From NCBI RefSeq assembly GCF_004342065.1, contig NZ_SLZU01000015.1, positions 1 to 64,000 of the forward strand: 64,000 nt of DNA. The letters run 5' to 3'. Numbering within the stretch: the first letter of the stretch is position 1; every line of letters begins with the position of its first letter. This stretch comes from Primorskyibacter sedentarius. Lineage in GTDB: Bacteria; Pseudomonadota; Alphaproteobacteria; Rhodobacterales; Rhodobacteraceae. The notes below the pieces were generated by a model. The model saw nothing but the letters and a program-made list of their open reading frames with translations, had not been told where the DNA came from and made no database searches. The position numbers and the translations under genes are program-made. Below, piece after piece: positions 33,892-43,649 of the stretch.

Positions 33892-35049
33892 TCAGATTTC
33901 GATCACTTTGACCGAGTTTCCCTTCGCCGCCAGCGCGATACGGCCTTCGCAAAGCTTCAGCGCATCAGCGCCGAAAACTTCCCGCCGCCATCCGGTCAGC
34001 GCGTCCACATCGCGCAAACCCGCGGCCAGCGCGTCAAGGTCAGAGGCAGGTGCAATCAGCTTGGACGCGACGCCCGAGCTTTCGGTCTTGGCCTTCAGAA
34101 GGACGCGCAGGAGATCCGCAAGCGCCGGGTTGACCTGCAGCTTGTCACGACTGCGGTCGGGTTCGGGCAACTTGTCCTTCGGACAGTTCACACCCGCAGC
34201 AATCGCCTTGAGGATTCCATCGGCGATTTCGCCTTTGCGCGCCTCGCGCAGCAGCAGACGCGACCGGCCAAGCTCTGCCATGTTGGTGGGCTTGGTCGAG
34301 GCCAGCTCGACCAGCGCATCATCCTTGATCACACGGTTGCGCGGGACATCACGCTGCTGGGCATAGGCCTCGCGGAAGGTGGCAAGTTCGCGCACGATTG
34401 CCAGGAAACGTGGCGAATTGGAACGCGTCTTGATCCGCGCCCAGGCATCCTCGGGGCGCGTGACATAGGTTTCCGGGCTGGTAAGGGTCTTGAGCTCCTC
34501 CGCCACCCAATGTTGCCGGTTGCTCTTTTTCAGCCGCGCCGCGAGATATTCATAGATCTCGCGCAGATGGGTGACGTCGGCCAGCGCGTACGTCTTTTGC
34601 GCCTCTGACAGGGGTCGATGCGACCAGTCGGTGAAGCGTGAAGATTTGTCGAGCTGCTGCTTGGCGATCTTGCGCACCAGCGTTTCGTACCCGACCTGGT
34701 CGCCAAACCCGCAGACCATGGCCGCCACTTGCGTGTCAAACAGCGGATCGGGGATCACGCCTGCATCGACATAGAAGATCTCCAGATCCTGTCGTGCCGC
34801 GTGGAAGACCTTGACCACATTGGTGTCGCGGAACAGCTCGTATAACGGGTCCAGTGAAAGCCCATCGACCAGAGGATCGACGAGGACCGCGTTATCCTCT
34901 TCGTCCCCGGCAAAAGCGAGCTGGATCAGACAGAGCTTTGAATAATAGGTCCGCTCCCTCAGAAATTCTGTATCAACGGTGACATAGGGCTTCTGCCGTG
35001 CTCTGGCGCAAAATTCCGCAAGCGCCTGCGTCGTCGTCAAGGTCTGCAT
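33892..35049 (-). CDS. rnd: ribonuclease D
   Basis: A 385-residue RNase D, a 3'-5' exoribonuclease that trims tRNA precursors. The DEDD exonuclease signature begins with YVTVDTEFLRERTYYSK (Asp-Thr-Glu near 24-26), with VFHAARQDLEIFY and TYALADVTHLREIY supplying the other acidic residues. An HRDC domain follows (about 210-290). Length is normal. Last gene of the purM-purN-rnd minus-strand block, 86 bp after purN. Confidence 0.93.
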   Translation of the reverse strand: MQTLTTTQALAEFCARARQKPYVTVDTEFLRERTYYSKLCLIQLAFAGDEEDNAVLVDPLVDGLSLDPLYELFRDTNVVKVFHAARQDLEIFYVDAGVIPDPLFDTQVAAMVCGFGDQVGYETLVRKIAKQQLDKSSRFTDWSHRPLSEAQKTYALADVTHLREIYEYLAARLKKSNRQHWVAEELKTLTSPETYVTRPEDAWARIKTRSNSPRFLAIVRELATFREAYAQQRDVPRNRVIKDDALVELASTKPTNMAELGRSRLLLREARKGEIADGILKAIAAGVNCPKDKLPEPDRSRDKLQVNPALADLLRVLLKAKTESSGVASKLIAPASDLDALAAGLRDVDALTGWRREVFGADALKLCEGRIALAAKGNSVKVIEI

Positions 35050-35135
35050 TCGATGTCTTCAGCTTCCTGCTTGGGTGGCGGTTTGTCCGCTCAGGACTAC
35101 GACGTTAGCCGGCAATCCGGGGGATTGCCAGCCGG

Positions 35136-35726
35136 TCAGGGCATCTGCACAGGCGTCCTGTCGCCTGCCGCAAAACGGCGCAGCACAGCAGGGTAAAGCC
35201 GATGTTCCATTTGCAGAACGCGGGCGGCCAGATCGTCCGGGGTGTCGCCGGAATTGACCGGTACACGGGCCTGTCCCAAGATTGGCCCACCGTCCAGCTC
35301 TGCCGTCACCTCATGCACGGTGCAGCCATGTTCGGTATCACCCGCCTCAAGCGCGCGGGCATGGGTGTGCAGGCCGCGATATTTCGGCAAGAGCGACGGG
35401 TGGATGTTCAGCATCCGCCCCTTCCAGCCATTCACGAAAGGCGCGGTCAGCACCCGCATGAAACCGGCAAGGCACAGGATATCGGGGGCCGCCTCTTCCA
35501 GTCGGGCCTGCAAAGCGGCCTCGAACGCGGCGCGGTCGCCCTTGTAGGGGCGGTGATCAATGGCCGCGGTGGGTACGCCCAAGGCGGCGGCCTTGACCAG
35601 CCCGCCCGCATCCGGGTCATTGGCCAGCACAAGGCAAGGGCGCGCAGGATGATCGCCGGTCATGTCCTCGACCAGCCGCAGCATATTCGATCCGCCGCCC
35701 GAAATCAGGATGGCGACTCGTTTCAA
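35136..35726 (-). CDS. purN: phosphoribosylglycinamide formyltransferase
   Basis: A 196-residue PurN (GAR transformylase, 10-formyl-THF dependent). Motifs: [35 protein letters not shown] and [15 protein letters not shown]. The ATG overlaps the purM stop by four bases, so the two are coupled. Confidence 0.95.
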   Translation of the reverse strand: MKRVAILISGGGSNMLRLVEDMTGDHPARPCLVLANDPDAGGLVKAAALGVPTAAIDHRPYKGDRAAFEAALQARLEEAAPDILCLAGFMRVLTAPFVNGWKGRMLNIHPSLLPKYRGLHTHARALEAGDTEHGCTVHEVTAELDGGPILGQARVPVNSGDTPDDLAARVLQMEHRLYPAVLRRFAAGDRTPVQMP

Positions 35727-36769
35727 CGAAGCGATCCGGAATAGGTGACGCCCTGCCCCGCTGTCACAGTGCCAAGCCGGGTGACGGTTTCCCCCGCAGT
35801 GGTCAGGATGGCAGTCAGTTCATCGGCACGGTCCGGGGCGACGGCCGCAATCATGCCGATGCCGCAGTTGAAGGTCTTGAGCAGCTCGGCCTCTGCCATT
35901 CCGCCCGTATCGGCCATCCAGCCAAACACGGCGGGCAGCTCCCAGCTATCAAGGTCAATCTCGGCGCCCATGCCTTCGGGCAGCACGCGCGGCAGGTTTT
36001 CGGTCAGCCCGCCGCCGGTGATATGCGCCAGCGCGTGTACGCCGCCCGCGCGCACGGCCTCAAGCACCTGGCGCACGTAAAGCCGCGTCGGCGTCAGCAG
36101 AACCTGGCCCACCGAGCCTTCGGCCCAGGGGCAATCGGCCTCCCAGCCAAGGCCGGAAACGTCCACAAGTTTGCGCACAAGCGAATAGCCGTTGGAATGC
36201 ACCCCGTCCGAGGCCAACCCAAGCAGCACGTCACCCTCTGCCACGCCCGAAGGCAGGTCCTGACCACGCTCCATCGCGCCCACGGCAAAGCCCGCGAGGT
36301 CGAAATCACCCGCCGGGTACATGCCGGGCATCTCGGCCGTCTCGCCCCCAATCAGGGCGGCACCGGATTGCGCGCAGCCTTCGGCGATGCCTTCGATCAC
36401 CTGCGCGGCAGTATCGGTGTCCAGCTTGCCCGTGGCGAAATAATCAAGGAAAAACAGCGGCTCGGCACCCTGACAGACCAGATCGTTGACGCACATGGCG
36501 ACAAGATCGATCCCCACGCCAGAGACGTGACCAGTGTCAATCGCGATGCGCAGCTTGGTGCCAACACCATCCGTGGCCGCGACCAGCACCGGGTCGCTAT
36601 AGCCTGCGCCCTTGAGATCAAAAAGCGCGCCGAACCCGCCAAGCCCGGACATCACGCCGGGTCGTTTCGTCCGCGCGGCGGCCGGTTTGATCCTGTCCAC
36701 CAGCGCGTTGCCCGCGTCGATATCCACACCCGCATCCGCGTAGGTAATGCCGTTCTTGCCGTCGCTCAT
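35723..36769 (-). CDS. purM: phosphoribosylformylglycinamidine cyclo-ligase
   Basis: A 348-residue AIR synthetase that closes the imidazole ring in purine synthesis. Motifs: [47 protein letters not shown] and [14 protein letters not shown]. It starts the purM-purN operon. Upstream is a 132-bp spacer and a divergent tRNA gene. Confidence 0.96.
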   Translation of the reverse strand: MSDGKNGITYADAGVDIDAGNALVDRIKPAAARTKRPGVMSGLGGFGALFDLKGAGYSDPVLVAATDGVGTKLRIAIDTGHVSGVGIDLVAMCVNDLVCQGAEPLFFLDYFATGKLDTDTAAQVIEGIAEGCAQSGAALIGGETAEMPGMYPAGDFDLAGFAVGAMERGQDLPSGVAEGDVLLGLASDGVHSNGYSLVRKLVDVSGLGWEADCPWAEGSVGQVLLTPTRLYVRQVLEAVRAGGVHALAHITGGGLTENLPRVLPEGMGAEIDLDSWELPAVFGWMADTGGMAEAELLKTFNCGIGMIAAVAPDRADELTAILTTAGETVTRLGTVTAGQGVTYSGSLR

Positions 36770-36901
36770 CGCTGCTCTCCACGTCGCCTTCCGCGCGCCT
36801 TACTGGATTGGCGGGGCAATCTCAACGCCAAAGGCTACCGCGGCCCCTCTCCATCCCCCCTTGACGGGCAGAACGCGGCTGCTTAGTCAAAGCGCCATGG
36901 C

Positions 36902-36978
36902 GGGCCTGTAGCTCAATTGGTTAGAGCAGAGCGCTCATAACGCTTTGGTTGCGGGTTCAAGTCCTGCCGGGCCTACCA
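36902..36978 (+). tRNA. tRNA with CAT anticodon, probably tRNA-Ile2
   Basis: A 77-base tRNA with encoded CCA. Acceptor GGGCCTG pairs with CGGGCCT through two wobbles, the anticodon loop is CTCATAA and the T arm is GCGGGTTCAAGTCCTGC. The CTCATAA loop with TTTGGTT after the stem resembles tRNA-Ile2, whose CAT anticodon is modified to lysidine and reads AUA, more than elongator tRNA-Met (usually ATCATAA). Automated tools may label it tRNA-Met. Confidence 0.92.
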
Positions 36979-36997
36979 TATCGCCACAGATGCCCCC

Positions 36998-37765
36998 CTA
37001 GCGCGGCGCCATGCGGATCGCACCGTCAAGGCGGATCACCTCGCCGTTGAGCATCTGATTCTCGATGATATGCATGGCCAGCGCCGCATATTCGGCCGGA
37101 TCCCCCAGACGCGACGGGAATGGCACCTGTTGGCCAAGACTGTCCTGAACCTCTTGCGGAAGGCCCTGCAACATCGGCGTCAGGAAAAGACCCGGCGCGA
37201 TGCTGCACACCCGGATCCCAAGGCTCGCCAGATCGCGTGCCATTGGCAGGGTCATGCCCACGACCCCCCCTTTGGAGGCGGCATAGGCCACTTGTCCAAC
37301 CTGCCCTTCATACGCAGCCACAGAGGCGGTATTGATAATCACGCCCCGGCTTCCATCCGCCATGCCGGGTTCATTTTTCGACATTAATGCAGCGCCTTGG
37401 CTTGCGCAGTTAAAGCTTCCGATGAGGTTTATCCCAATCGTCCTTGCGAACATGGCAGGATCATGTGCGCCGTCGCGTCCCACGGTTTTCGCCGCCGGGC
37501 CCACGCCTGCGCAATTGACCAGAATGTCGAGCCGCCCCTGCTCTGCCTCGACCTGCGCCAGGGCGGAACGAACGGAGTCGGCATCGCTGACATCGACCTT
37601 GTGAAAGGCGCCGCCCAGCTCTTTCGCCATCTCCGGGCCGGACGTGTCGTTCATGTCAAACAGCACGACCGTCGCCCCGGCAGTGGCAAGCGCCCGCGCC
37701 GTGGCGGCCCCCAGCCCCGATGCGCCGCCTGTGACCACAGCCACCCTGCTACTGTCGATCTGCAT
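36998..37765 (-). CDS. SDR-family 3-hydroxyacyl-CoA dehydrogenase (type 2)
   Basis: A 255-residue short-chain dehydrogenase. NAD-binding [15 protein letters not shown], the NCAGVG motif, and the catalytic Ser/Tyr/Lys in [12 protein letters not shown] and YAASKGG. The overall pattern, with [11 protein letters not shown], matches the HSD17B10-like 3-hydroxyacyl-CoA dehydrogenases used in fatty-acid and branched-chain oxidation. GGAGGAG before the ATG at 37765 fixes the start. Monocistronic, facing the tRNA gene. Confidence 0.8.
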   Translation of the reverse strand: MQIDSSRVAVVTGGASGLGAATARALATAGATVVLFDMNDTSGPEMAKELGGAFHKVDVSDADSVRSALAQVEAEQGRLDILVNCAGVGPAAKTVGRDGAHDPAMFARTIGINLIGSFNCASQGAALMSKNEPGMADGSRGVIINTASVAAYEGQVGQVAYAASKGGVVGMTLPMARDLASLGIRVCSIAPGLFLTPMLQGLPQEVQDSLGQQVPFPSRLGDPAEYAALAMHIIENQMLNGEVIRLDGAIRMAPR

Positions 37766-37964
37766 GAATTTCTCCTCCCTCTGACGACTGGGCGCGGTTG
37801 AATGCAGACACGCCCCTTGGTGGGTAACCTGCGCGGCACTGGCACCAAGTGCAATCCCATTCAATGGATCGCCCGCTTGACGCCCGCGAACCTGCCCTGC
37901 GCGTGCCACCATTGTTCCTTGCCCTTCAATCCGTCAAACTGTGCGAAACTGCGGAGGGCCGTGC

Positions 37965-38315
37965 TTGGGACGCTTTGGAAAGAATCGCGAACGCAATCGC
38001 CGCGCCGCACGCTGGCTTCTGGGCCTGTCGCTGGCGGCGATGGTCTTTTTCGCGGTTCGACTGGCCGCTGACATGGTCTATTGGAACGATCCCCGGCACC
38101 ATGACCAGCAGCTCGAACCCTGGATGACGGTTGGCTACGTCGCCCGATCCTGGGACATAGACCGGCGCAGCCTGCGCGAGGCGCTGGAGCTTGGCCCGGC
38201 GCCGGACCACAAATCGAGCCTTGGCCAGCTTGCCCACGACCGGAACATGGAATTCGACGCCTATGCAGAGGACGTCATGCAGACGATCCTGCAGGAGAAA
38301 GCCGTAGCTGAATGA
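37965..38315 (+). CDS. single-pass membrane protein, 116 aa
   Basis: A basic N-terminus (GRFGKNRERNRRAARW) leads into one transmembrane helix (LLGLSLAAMVFFAVRLAADM), then a soluble domain with an HDQQLEPWMTVGYVARSW segment that is well suited to a short periplasmic or cytosolic helix bundle. No named family recognised. TTG at 37965 is preferred because GGAGGG lies six bases upstream; the frame stays open to a GTG at 37941. It overlaps the DedA gene by ATGA. Confidence 0.68.
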   Translation: MGRFGKNRERNRRAARWLLGLSLAAMVFFAVRLAADMVYWNDPRHHDQQLEPWMTVGYVARSWDIDRRSLREALELGPAPDHKSSLGQLAHDRNMEFDAYAEDVMQTILQEKAVAE

Positions 38316-38881
38316 CCGAGACGGCTTTGCAATGGCTGCCAGTCTACGGGCTTCCGGTGCTGGTGCTGATCATCGGCCTGGGCTGCCTGGGCGCACCTGC
38401 CCCGGCATCGCTGACGCTTTTGATCAGTGGATCACTGATCGCATCAGGCGATTTCGAGGCAGTACCGGTCTACCTGACAAGCCTGCTGGCCGCTATCGTG
38501 TTCGACCATCTGGGCTATTCGCTTGGCCGCTGGGGCGGGCCCTACCTGCAACGCAGGCGCATTCCGCTGATGGACCGCGCCCGCTACACGCTGGAAGAAC
38601 GCGGCGGCGCGGCCGTTTTCCTGACCCGCTGGCTGCTTGCGCCTCTGGGGCCGGGCGTCAATTACGTGGCGGGCGCGGTGGCCATGCCGATGCGTCAGTT
38701 TACCCCCTATGACATCGCGGGCGAAGTCGTCTGGGTCACGGCCTATCTGGGGCTGGGATATGTCTTTGGGACTTACGTGTCGTTGATCGCGGAAACGCTT
38801 GGCAACGCAACCGGATTTCTGGCCTTTGGCGTACTGGCCTGGCTGTTGTGGCGGTTCATCCGCCACGACACGCGACCTTAG
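38312..38881 (+). CDS. DedA-family membrane protein
   Basis: A 189-residue VTT-domain protein. It has GLGCLGAPAPASLTLLISGS near the N-terminus, a re-entrant-type FDHLGYSLGRWGG segment, and LTRWLLAPLGPGVNYVAG, the second family signature, with hydrophobic segments between. The role is probably in lipid transport across the inner membrane. Coupled to the preceding single-pass membrane protein, so the two may form a unit. Confidence 0.82.
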   Translation: MTETALQWLPVYGLPVLVLIIGLGCLGAPAPASLTLLISGSLIASGDFEAVPVYLTSLLAAIVFDHLGYSLGRWGGPYLQRRRIPLMDRARYTLEERGGAAVFLTRWLLAPLGPGVNYVAGAVAMPMRQFTPYDIAGEVVWVTAYLGLGYVFGTYVSLIAETLGNATGFLAFGVLAWLLWRFIRHDTRP

Positions 38882-39113
38882 GGAAACAGTACCGTCGATT
38901 TGAACTTCTGATCAAAAATCGCACTGGACAGGCAACAATCCACCTGTCACGCTCATGCGCATCCATCAAGGATGCCGTTTATATCCGATTTTTGTAAGGG
39001 TGCCGTCCGGCAGGCATCCAAGTCACAAGTGTTCGGATTCAGGAGACCTGCCAGATCCCGCCTCCACGGACCGATCCGGCACCTCGGCTGATCCGAAATG
39101 ACAAGAGGCAGAC

Positions 39114-39881
39114 ATGAACGTCGGCGATAAAAAGTACCTGATCGACCTGACCAATTCCCCCAGTATCGAAGAGCTTTGGTCCATGCACACCAAGCGCATG
39201 GCGGAGTTCGGCTTTGACCGGATCATGTATGGCTTTACCCGTTTTCGCAGTGCCAGCTCTTTGGGGGATCCCAATGACTTCTTGCTGCTGACCAATCACA
39301 GCAAGGCCTACACGGATGTGTTCATCGGTCAGGGATTCTATCATCACGCGCCTATGGTGAATTGGGCGCTGGAAAATGAAGGCGATTGCAGCTGGCGTGT
39401 GATCGCAGATATGGCGCGCGCCGATGCGCTGAGCAAGGCCGAGCGCCGGGTGGTTGACTTCAACCTCTCGCAGGGTGTCACGGCGGGCTATACGCTCAGT
39501 TTCAAATCAGTCTCTGCGCGTTCCAAAGGTGCCATCGCCCTGACGGCGCGCAAAGGCCTGACCCAGGACGAGGTCGACGATATCTGGAAGCGCCACGGCG
39601 ACGATATCACGATCATGAACAATCTTGCCCATCTCAAGATCCTGACGCTGCCCTATTCGGCCCCCAACCGCACGTTGACACCGCGCCAGCGCGAGGCGCT
39701 GGAATGGGTCGGGGATGGAAAGACAATGCAGGATATTGCGATCCTCATGGGGCTGACCACCGCAACGGTGGAAAAGCACCTGAGATTGGCCCGCGCTGCA
39801 CTGAGCGTGGAGACTACAGCGCAGGCCGTACTTAAGGCTTCCTTCCAGAACCAGATGTTCATTCTGGATGTTCAAACCTGA
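39114..39881 (+). CDS. LuxR-type regulator with autoinducer-binding domain (solo)
   Basis: A 255-residue regulator. The N-terminal domain (about 20-170) has the autoinducer-binding layout, with WALENEGDCSW and ADALSKAERRVVDF. The C-terminal LuxR HTH is TLTPRQREALEWVGDGKTMQ, then TTATVEKHLRLARAAL (about 190-245). No luxI gene is in the window, so it is a solo receptor or works with a distant synthase. AAGAGGC precedes the ATG. Monocistronic. Confidence 0.85.
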   Translation: MNVGDKKYLIDLTNSPSIEELWSMHTKRMAEFGFDRIMYGFTRFRSASSLGDPNDFLLLTNHSKAYTDVFIGQGFYHHAPMVNWALENEGDCSWRVIADMARADALSKAERRVVDFNLSQGVTAGYTLSFKSVSARSKGAIALTARKGLTQDEVDDIWKRHGDDITIMNNLAHLKILTLPYSAPNRTLTPRQREALEWVGDGKTMQDIAILMGLTTATVEKHLRLARAALSVETTAQAVLKASFQNQMFILDVQT

Positions 39882-40234
39882 CAATCACTAAACAACAATA
39901 TCCTCACCATACCAAATGCCGGACATTGCGCATAGGTGGGGAAAACCTGACTTCCCTGACCTAAGGTTAGCGGGCATGCTGATGGTGTTCCGTGAGTGGT
40001 GGCTTTAGCCAAAGGAACAAGGGACGGCATCCCGGCGATTACTGGGCCCTGTCGTCCCAACCGGCACTCCCCGCCGGTTCGGATGAGACCAGCGCATTTT
40101 CACTGGCTCGCCCGAATGTCATCGGTGCTCCCTACCTGTTCCCAGTCATGGGGAGGCCGAAACGGAATGGTGCCGCAGCTTTCACTGCGGCACCATTTTT
40201 TTATGCAATCACCTTACGGCGAAGAAAGGCAGGA
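39882..40234 (+). other. 353-bp gap with a candidate small RNA
   Basis: No protein gene. The plus strand folds into AACCGGC/GCCGGTT (40059-40065, 40073-40079) with an ACTCCCC loop that could pair with Shine-Dalgarno sequences, and ends at the strong terminator at 40166-40202. No clear promoter was found, so the transcript might instead be the luxR 3' UTR. Confidence 0.35.
40166..40202 (+). terminator. strong Rho-independent terminator
   Basis: ATGGTGCCGCAG and CTGCGGCACCAT form a perfect 12-bp stem with a six-base loop, followed by a run of seven T. Its T-run serves the plus strand; on the minus strand the same hairpin lies 38 bases after the tsf stop and may act there too. Confidence 0.88.
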
Positions 40235-41110
40235 TCAGCCCTGTGCGGCCTTGGCCACCTCGGCTGCGAAATCCTCTTCCTTCTTCTCGATGCCTTCACC
40301 GACTTCGAGACGCTGGTAGCCGACGATCTCGACGCCTGCCTCTTTCGCGGCAGCCTCTACTGTCAGATCAGGGTTGATCACGAAAGCCTGGCCCATCAGC
40401 GTCACTTCACCCATGAACTTCTTCATGCGGCCGACGATCATCTTTTCGATCACCTGCTCGGGCTTGCCCGATTCGCGCGCGATATCGATCTGGACCTGAC
40501 GTTCCTTTTCGATCACGGCCGGATCAAGCGCCTCTTCGTCAAGCGCCTGCGGGTTGGCCGCTGCGATGTGCATGGCAACCTGACGGCCGAAATCTGCGTT
40601 GTCACCTTTCAGCGCAACCAGAACACCGATCTTGCCCATGCCTTCGGTCACGGCACCGTGCACGTAGGACACAACCGTGTCGGCTTCGACAGAGGCCATC
40701 CGGCGCAGGGTCATGTTTTCGCCGATCGTGGCGATCTTGTCGGTCAGGGTTTCCGCGACGGTCTTGCCGCCCAGATCCGCGCCGGACAGTTCTTCGACAT
40801 TCGACACGTTCAGCGCGGCATCTGCAATCGCAGCGACCATGCCCTGGAACTCGGCGTTCTTGCCAACGAAGTCGGTCTCGGAGTTCACCTCGATCGCGAC
40901 GCCCTTGCCACCATCCACCTTGACGGCAACGAGGCCTTCAGCGGCGGTACGGCCGGATTTCTTCGCGGCTTTGGCCAGACCCTTGGTGCGCAGCCAGTCG
41001 ATCGCGGCTTCCATGTCGCCATCGGTCTCGGTCAGCGCCTTCTTGGCGTCCATCATGCCTGCGCCGGTCATTTCGCGCAGTTCTTTCACCTGGGATGCTG
41101 TGATCGCCAT
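40235..41110 (-). CDS. tsf: elongation factor Ts
   Basis: A 291-residue EF-Ts, the nucleotide exchange factor for EF-Tu. It opens with [20 protein letters not shown] (UBA-like domain with the [13 protein letters not shown] signature), then [13 protein letters not shown] and [17 protein letters not shown] precedes the ATG at 41110. It follows rpsB by 93 bp in the universal rpsB-tsf order. Confidence 0.97.
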   Translation of the reverse strand: MAITASQVKELREMTGAGMMDAKKALTETDGDMEAAIDWLRTKGLAKAAKKSGRTAAEGLVAVKVDGGKGVAIEVNSETDFVGKNAEFQGMVAAIADAALNVSNVEELSGADLGGKTVAETLTDKIATIGENMTLRRMASVEADTVVSYVHGAVTEGMGKIGVLVALKGDNADFGRQVAMHIAAANPQALDEEALDPAVIEKERQVQIDIARESGKPEQVIEKMIVGRMKKFMGEVTLMGQAFVINPDLTVEAAAKEAGVEIVGYQRLEVGEGIEKKEEDFAAEVAKAAQG

Positions 41111-41203
41111 ATCGGCTCTCCTCATGTTCTTGGGGGTCGGGGGCGGCTGGTGCCGCGCCCCGGTATCAAGCGATTATGTCGTTCTCACGACACCGGCGCG
41201 GCT

Positions 41204-41980
41204 TCAGCTTTCGGCAGGAGCCGCTTCTTCGGCGAGCACTTCCTCGGTAGGCGCTTCTTCCATCGCGCCCAGATCGACGCCTGCGGCGCCCAGCTGTGCC
41301 TGCATGCCGTCCAGCGCGGCGCGGCTGGCAAGGTCACAATACAGGTTGATCGCGCGGGCCGCGTCGTCGTTGCCCGGAATGATGTAGTCGATGCCATCGG
41401 GCGAGCAGTTGGTGTCAACCACGGCCACAACGGGAATGCCCAGCTTGTTGGCTTCGGCAATTGCCAGCGCTTCTTTCTTGACGTCGATGACGAAAAGCAG
41501 GTCAGGCAGGCCGCCCATTTCGCGGATGCCGCCCAGCGATGCCTGAAGCTTCGCCTGCTCGCGTTCCATGCCAAGACGCTCTTTCTTGGTCAGGCCTTCG
41601 GCGCCGGTTTCCATCTGTTCGTCGATATGCTTCAGACGGTTGATGGACTTGGAAACGGTCTGCCAGTTGGTCAGCGTGCCGCCCAGCCAGCGGTGGTTCA
41701 TGTAATACTGTGCGCATTTGTCTGCGGCCTCGGCGACTGGGGTCGCTGCCTGACGCTTGGTGCCGACGAACAGAACGCGGCCGTTTTTCGCAACGGTCTC
41801 ACGGATGACGTTCAGCGCCTGGTCCAGCATCGGGACGGTCTGCGTCAGGTCCATGATGTGGATGCCGTTGCGCGCACCGTAGATGAACTCGCCCATACGG
41901 GGGTTCCAGCGCTGCGTCTGGTGGCCGAAATGTACGCCTGCTTCAAGCAGTTGGCGCATGGTGAACTCTGGAAGAGCCAT
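41204..41980 (-). CDS. rpsB: 30S ribosomal protein S2
   Basis: A 258-residue S2: [20 protein letters not shown], then [19 protein letters not shown], and the signature [18 protein letters not shown]. The C-terminal extension is alanine- and glutamate-rich ([15 protein letters not shown]), as is common in alphaproteobacteria. AAAGGA precedes the ATG. First gene of rpsB-tsf, with a clear promoter at 42100-42128. Confidence 0.97.
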   Translation of the reverse strand: MALPEFTMRQLLEAGVHFGHQTQRWNPRMGEFIYGARNGIHIMDLTQTVPMLDQALNVIRETVAKNGRVLFVGTKRQAATPVAEAADKCAQYYMNHRWLGGTLTNWQTVSKSINRLKHIDEQMETGAEGLTKKERLGMEREQAKLQASLGGIREMGGLPDLLFVIDVKKEALAIAEANKLGIPVVAVVDTNCSPDGIDYIIPGNDDAARAINLYCDLASRAALDGMQAQLGAAGVDLGAMEEAPTEEVLAEEAAPAES

Positions 41981-42099
41981 GTCTTTATCCTTTCCGGTTT
42001 TCGCCTTGGTACGGGGTGCAGCGCGGAATGCGCCAACCGGTGGACGGATGAGGATTTCTCCCCCATCAGCCCGCCCATACCTGCGGATTGAGTGGCGCG

Positions 42100-42128
42100 C
42101 GTATAGACCGCTTTTCAGACACGCGCAA
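42100..42128 (-). promoter_or_regulatory. sigma70 promoter of rpsB-tsf
   Basis: On the minus strand TTGCGC (42128-42123) and TATACG (42105-42100) are separated by exactly 17 bp. The predicted start near 42093 gives a leader of about 113 bases before rpsB, long enough for S2 autoregulation. Confidence 0.6.
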
Positions 42129-42212
42129 CCCCTGCCGGGTCAGCAGAGCGTGGCACGGCGTGCGACCCTCAAAGGTGTTGCGAATATTTGCGCCACCGCC
42201 CTGCAAAGGCAT

Positions 42213-43532
42213 CTACAGAAAGACGCGTTCCACCACCCAGTAGATGCCGATCAACCCGATCACGGCAGAGGCCGGGATCTCGACATAGCGCCGATAGGCG
42301 TCCAGATCGTCGACAAGCGTCACCGATGCAAGACAAAGTGCCGAGAGAACCGCAAGCGGGGCGAGAAAGACGATGGGATCAACCTCCAGCCCGGCCGCCC
42401 AGCCGGGCTGACCGACAGCGTAGGCGATACCAAGAAAGAGGAGGATCAGGACCGCATAGACGCCCTGCCCGATCTCGACCCGCGCCCGGCCTTCATCCAC
42501 GCGCAGAGCCATCCAGACGAGCAGGAACATCGCACCGATCACGGTCAGCTGGCCAAGCTCCACCCCGATATTGAACCCCACGAGCGCCCAGAGAAAACGG
42601 TCCTGCGGCAGCCCGAACTCGCCAAGGACAGAGGCAAAGCCCAGCCCGTGCAGCAGCCCGAACCCGAAGATCAGCAGCGGCCGCCAGCGTGTCATTTCGG
42701 GCGAGCGGATATTCTCGAACGCGACATAGGCGATGGAGGCGGCGATCAGCGGCTCTACGATGGCGGGGGGGACAGTCACCACCCCCAACGCGCCAAACGC
42801 CAATGTCAGGGTATGGGCGAGCGTGAAGGCCGAGATCTGCCAGACCAGCACGCGCAAACGCGGCGACAGGAAGAAGAGCCCCAGAACGAACAGGATGTGG
42901 TCCAGACCAAGCGGAAGAATATGATCGAACCCGACCGGCACATAGCCAAGGAAGGTTGCAGGCCCGCTCCGCTCATCTCCGCCAGAGATCGTGATCGGGC
43001 CACTGCCCTGCCCGCCCGAAAGGTATTCGGTATAGGGGTCTTCCACCCCCTGTTGACGCAGCACAAGCGTGCCGTATTCAGCAGGCCAGGACATCGCTAC
43101 TGTCTGCGCACCCGGCGGCAATGCAGCGCGCAGCAGGATACGAGTGTCACGCGGCAAATCGGTGTTTCCGATCGGTGCGACCTCGATTTCCGTCGCCTGT
43201 GGGTCAAGGCGCACGTCGCCCGTGCGTATATCAAGTGCATTCACCACTTCAGGCAGGACGGCCCTGATGCGTTCGGACAGGTCTTCGGGGGCCAGCGCGC
43301 GCAGTGCATCCACGGCGTCAGATGCGTCAAGCTGATCCGTGTCGATCACCCCGTCAAGGTTCACCCCCGCAACCAGCGCCTCGGCGTTCAATGTCAGCGA
43401 CAATTCAAGAGTGCCATCCCGGGTGACAAGATCGCCAATGGCGGGACGCACCTCATGGGCCTGTGCAGCCACGAAGGCGAAAAACCACGCGACAATCGCC
43501 AACAGGTGGACTCGGAAAAACAATTTCGGCAT
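42213..43532 (-). CDS. HupE/UreJ-family membrane protein with an exported N-terminal domain
   Basis: A 439-residue protein. A signal peptide (HLLAIVAWFFAFVAAQA) leads to an N-terminal domain of about 200 residues that looks periplasmic and beta-rich. The C-terminal half is the HupE/UreJ_2-type membrane domain: GFDHILPLGLDHILFVLGLF, then FTLAHTLTLAFG and FGFGLLHGLGFASVLGEF, with histidines typical of metal (nickel/cobalt) carriers. No hydrogenase, urease or cobalamin operon is adjacent, so the substrate is open. GGAGGGG precedes the ATG at 43532. Confidence 0.8.
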   Translation of the reverse strand: MPKLFFRVHLLAIVAWFFAFVAAQAHEVRPAIGDLVTRDGTLELSLTLNAEALVAGVNLDGVIDTDQLDASDAVDALRALAPEDLSERIRAVLPEVVNALDIRTGDVRLDPQATEIEVAPIGNTDLPRDTRILLRAALPPGAQTVAMSWPAEYGTLVLRQQGVEDPYTEYLSGGQGSGPITISGGDERSGPATFLGYVPVGFDHILPLGLDHILFVLGLFFLSPRLRVLVWQISAFTLAHTLTLAFGALGVVTVPPAIVEPLIAASIAYVAFENIRSPEMTRWRPLLIFGFGLLHGLGFASVLGEFGLPQDRFLWALVGFNIGVELGQLTVIGAMFLLVWMALRVDEGRARVEIGQGVYAVLILLFLGIAYAVGQPGWAAGLEVDPIVFLAPLAVLSALCLASVTLVDDLDAYRRYVEIPASAVIGLIGIYWVVERVFL

Positions 43533-43649
43533 GACCCCTCCGGAAACACTATGGTCGCAAGGTATTGCAGGGGCCGGGTTGATCAAGCACAAACTGCTGC
43601 CCGTCTTTGCGATGTTGCACCCGCGCTGTGAACCGGTCAAAAGACTTGC

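Noticed and set aside
38941-38990. GCATCC/GGATGC hairpin and T-rich DNA after the DedA gene
   Set aside because: A weak six-base stem with a distant T-run; not convincing as a terminator or lux-box type operator.
39992-42091. Long plus-strand open frame (699 codons)
   Set aside because: Antisense to tsf and rpsB, with shadow-like composition; the real coding strand is unmistakable.
41883-43631. Plus-strand frame of 582 codons opposite the HupE-like gene
   Set aside because: Antisense shadow; the minus strand has a signal peptide and membrane domain.
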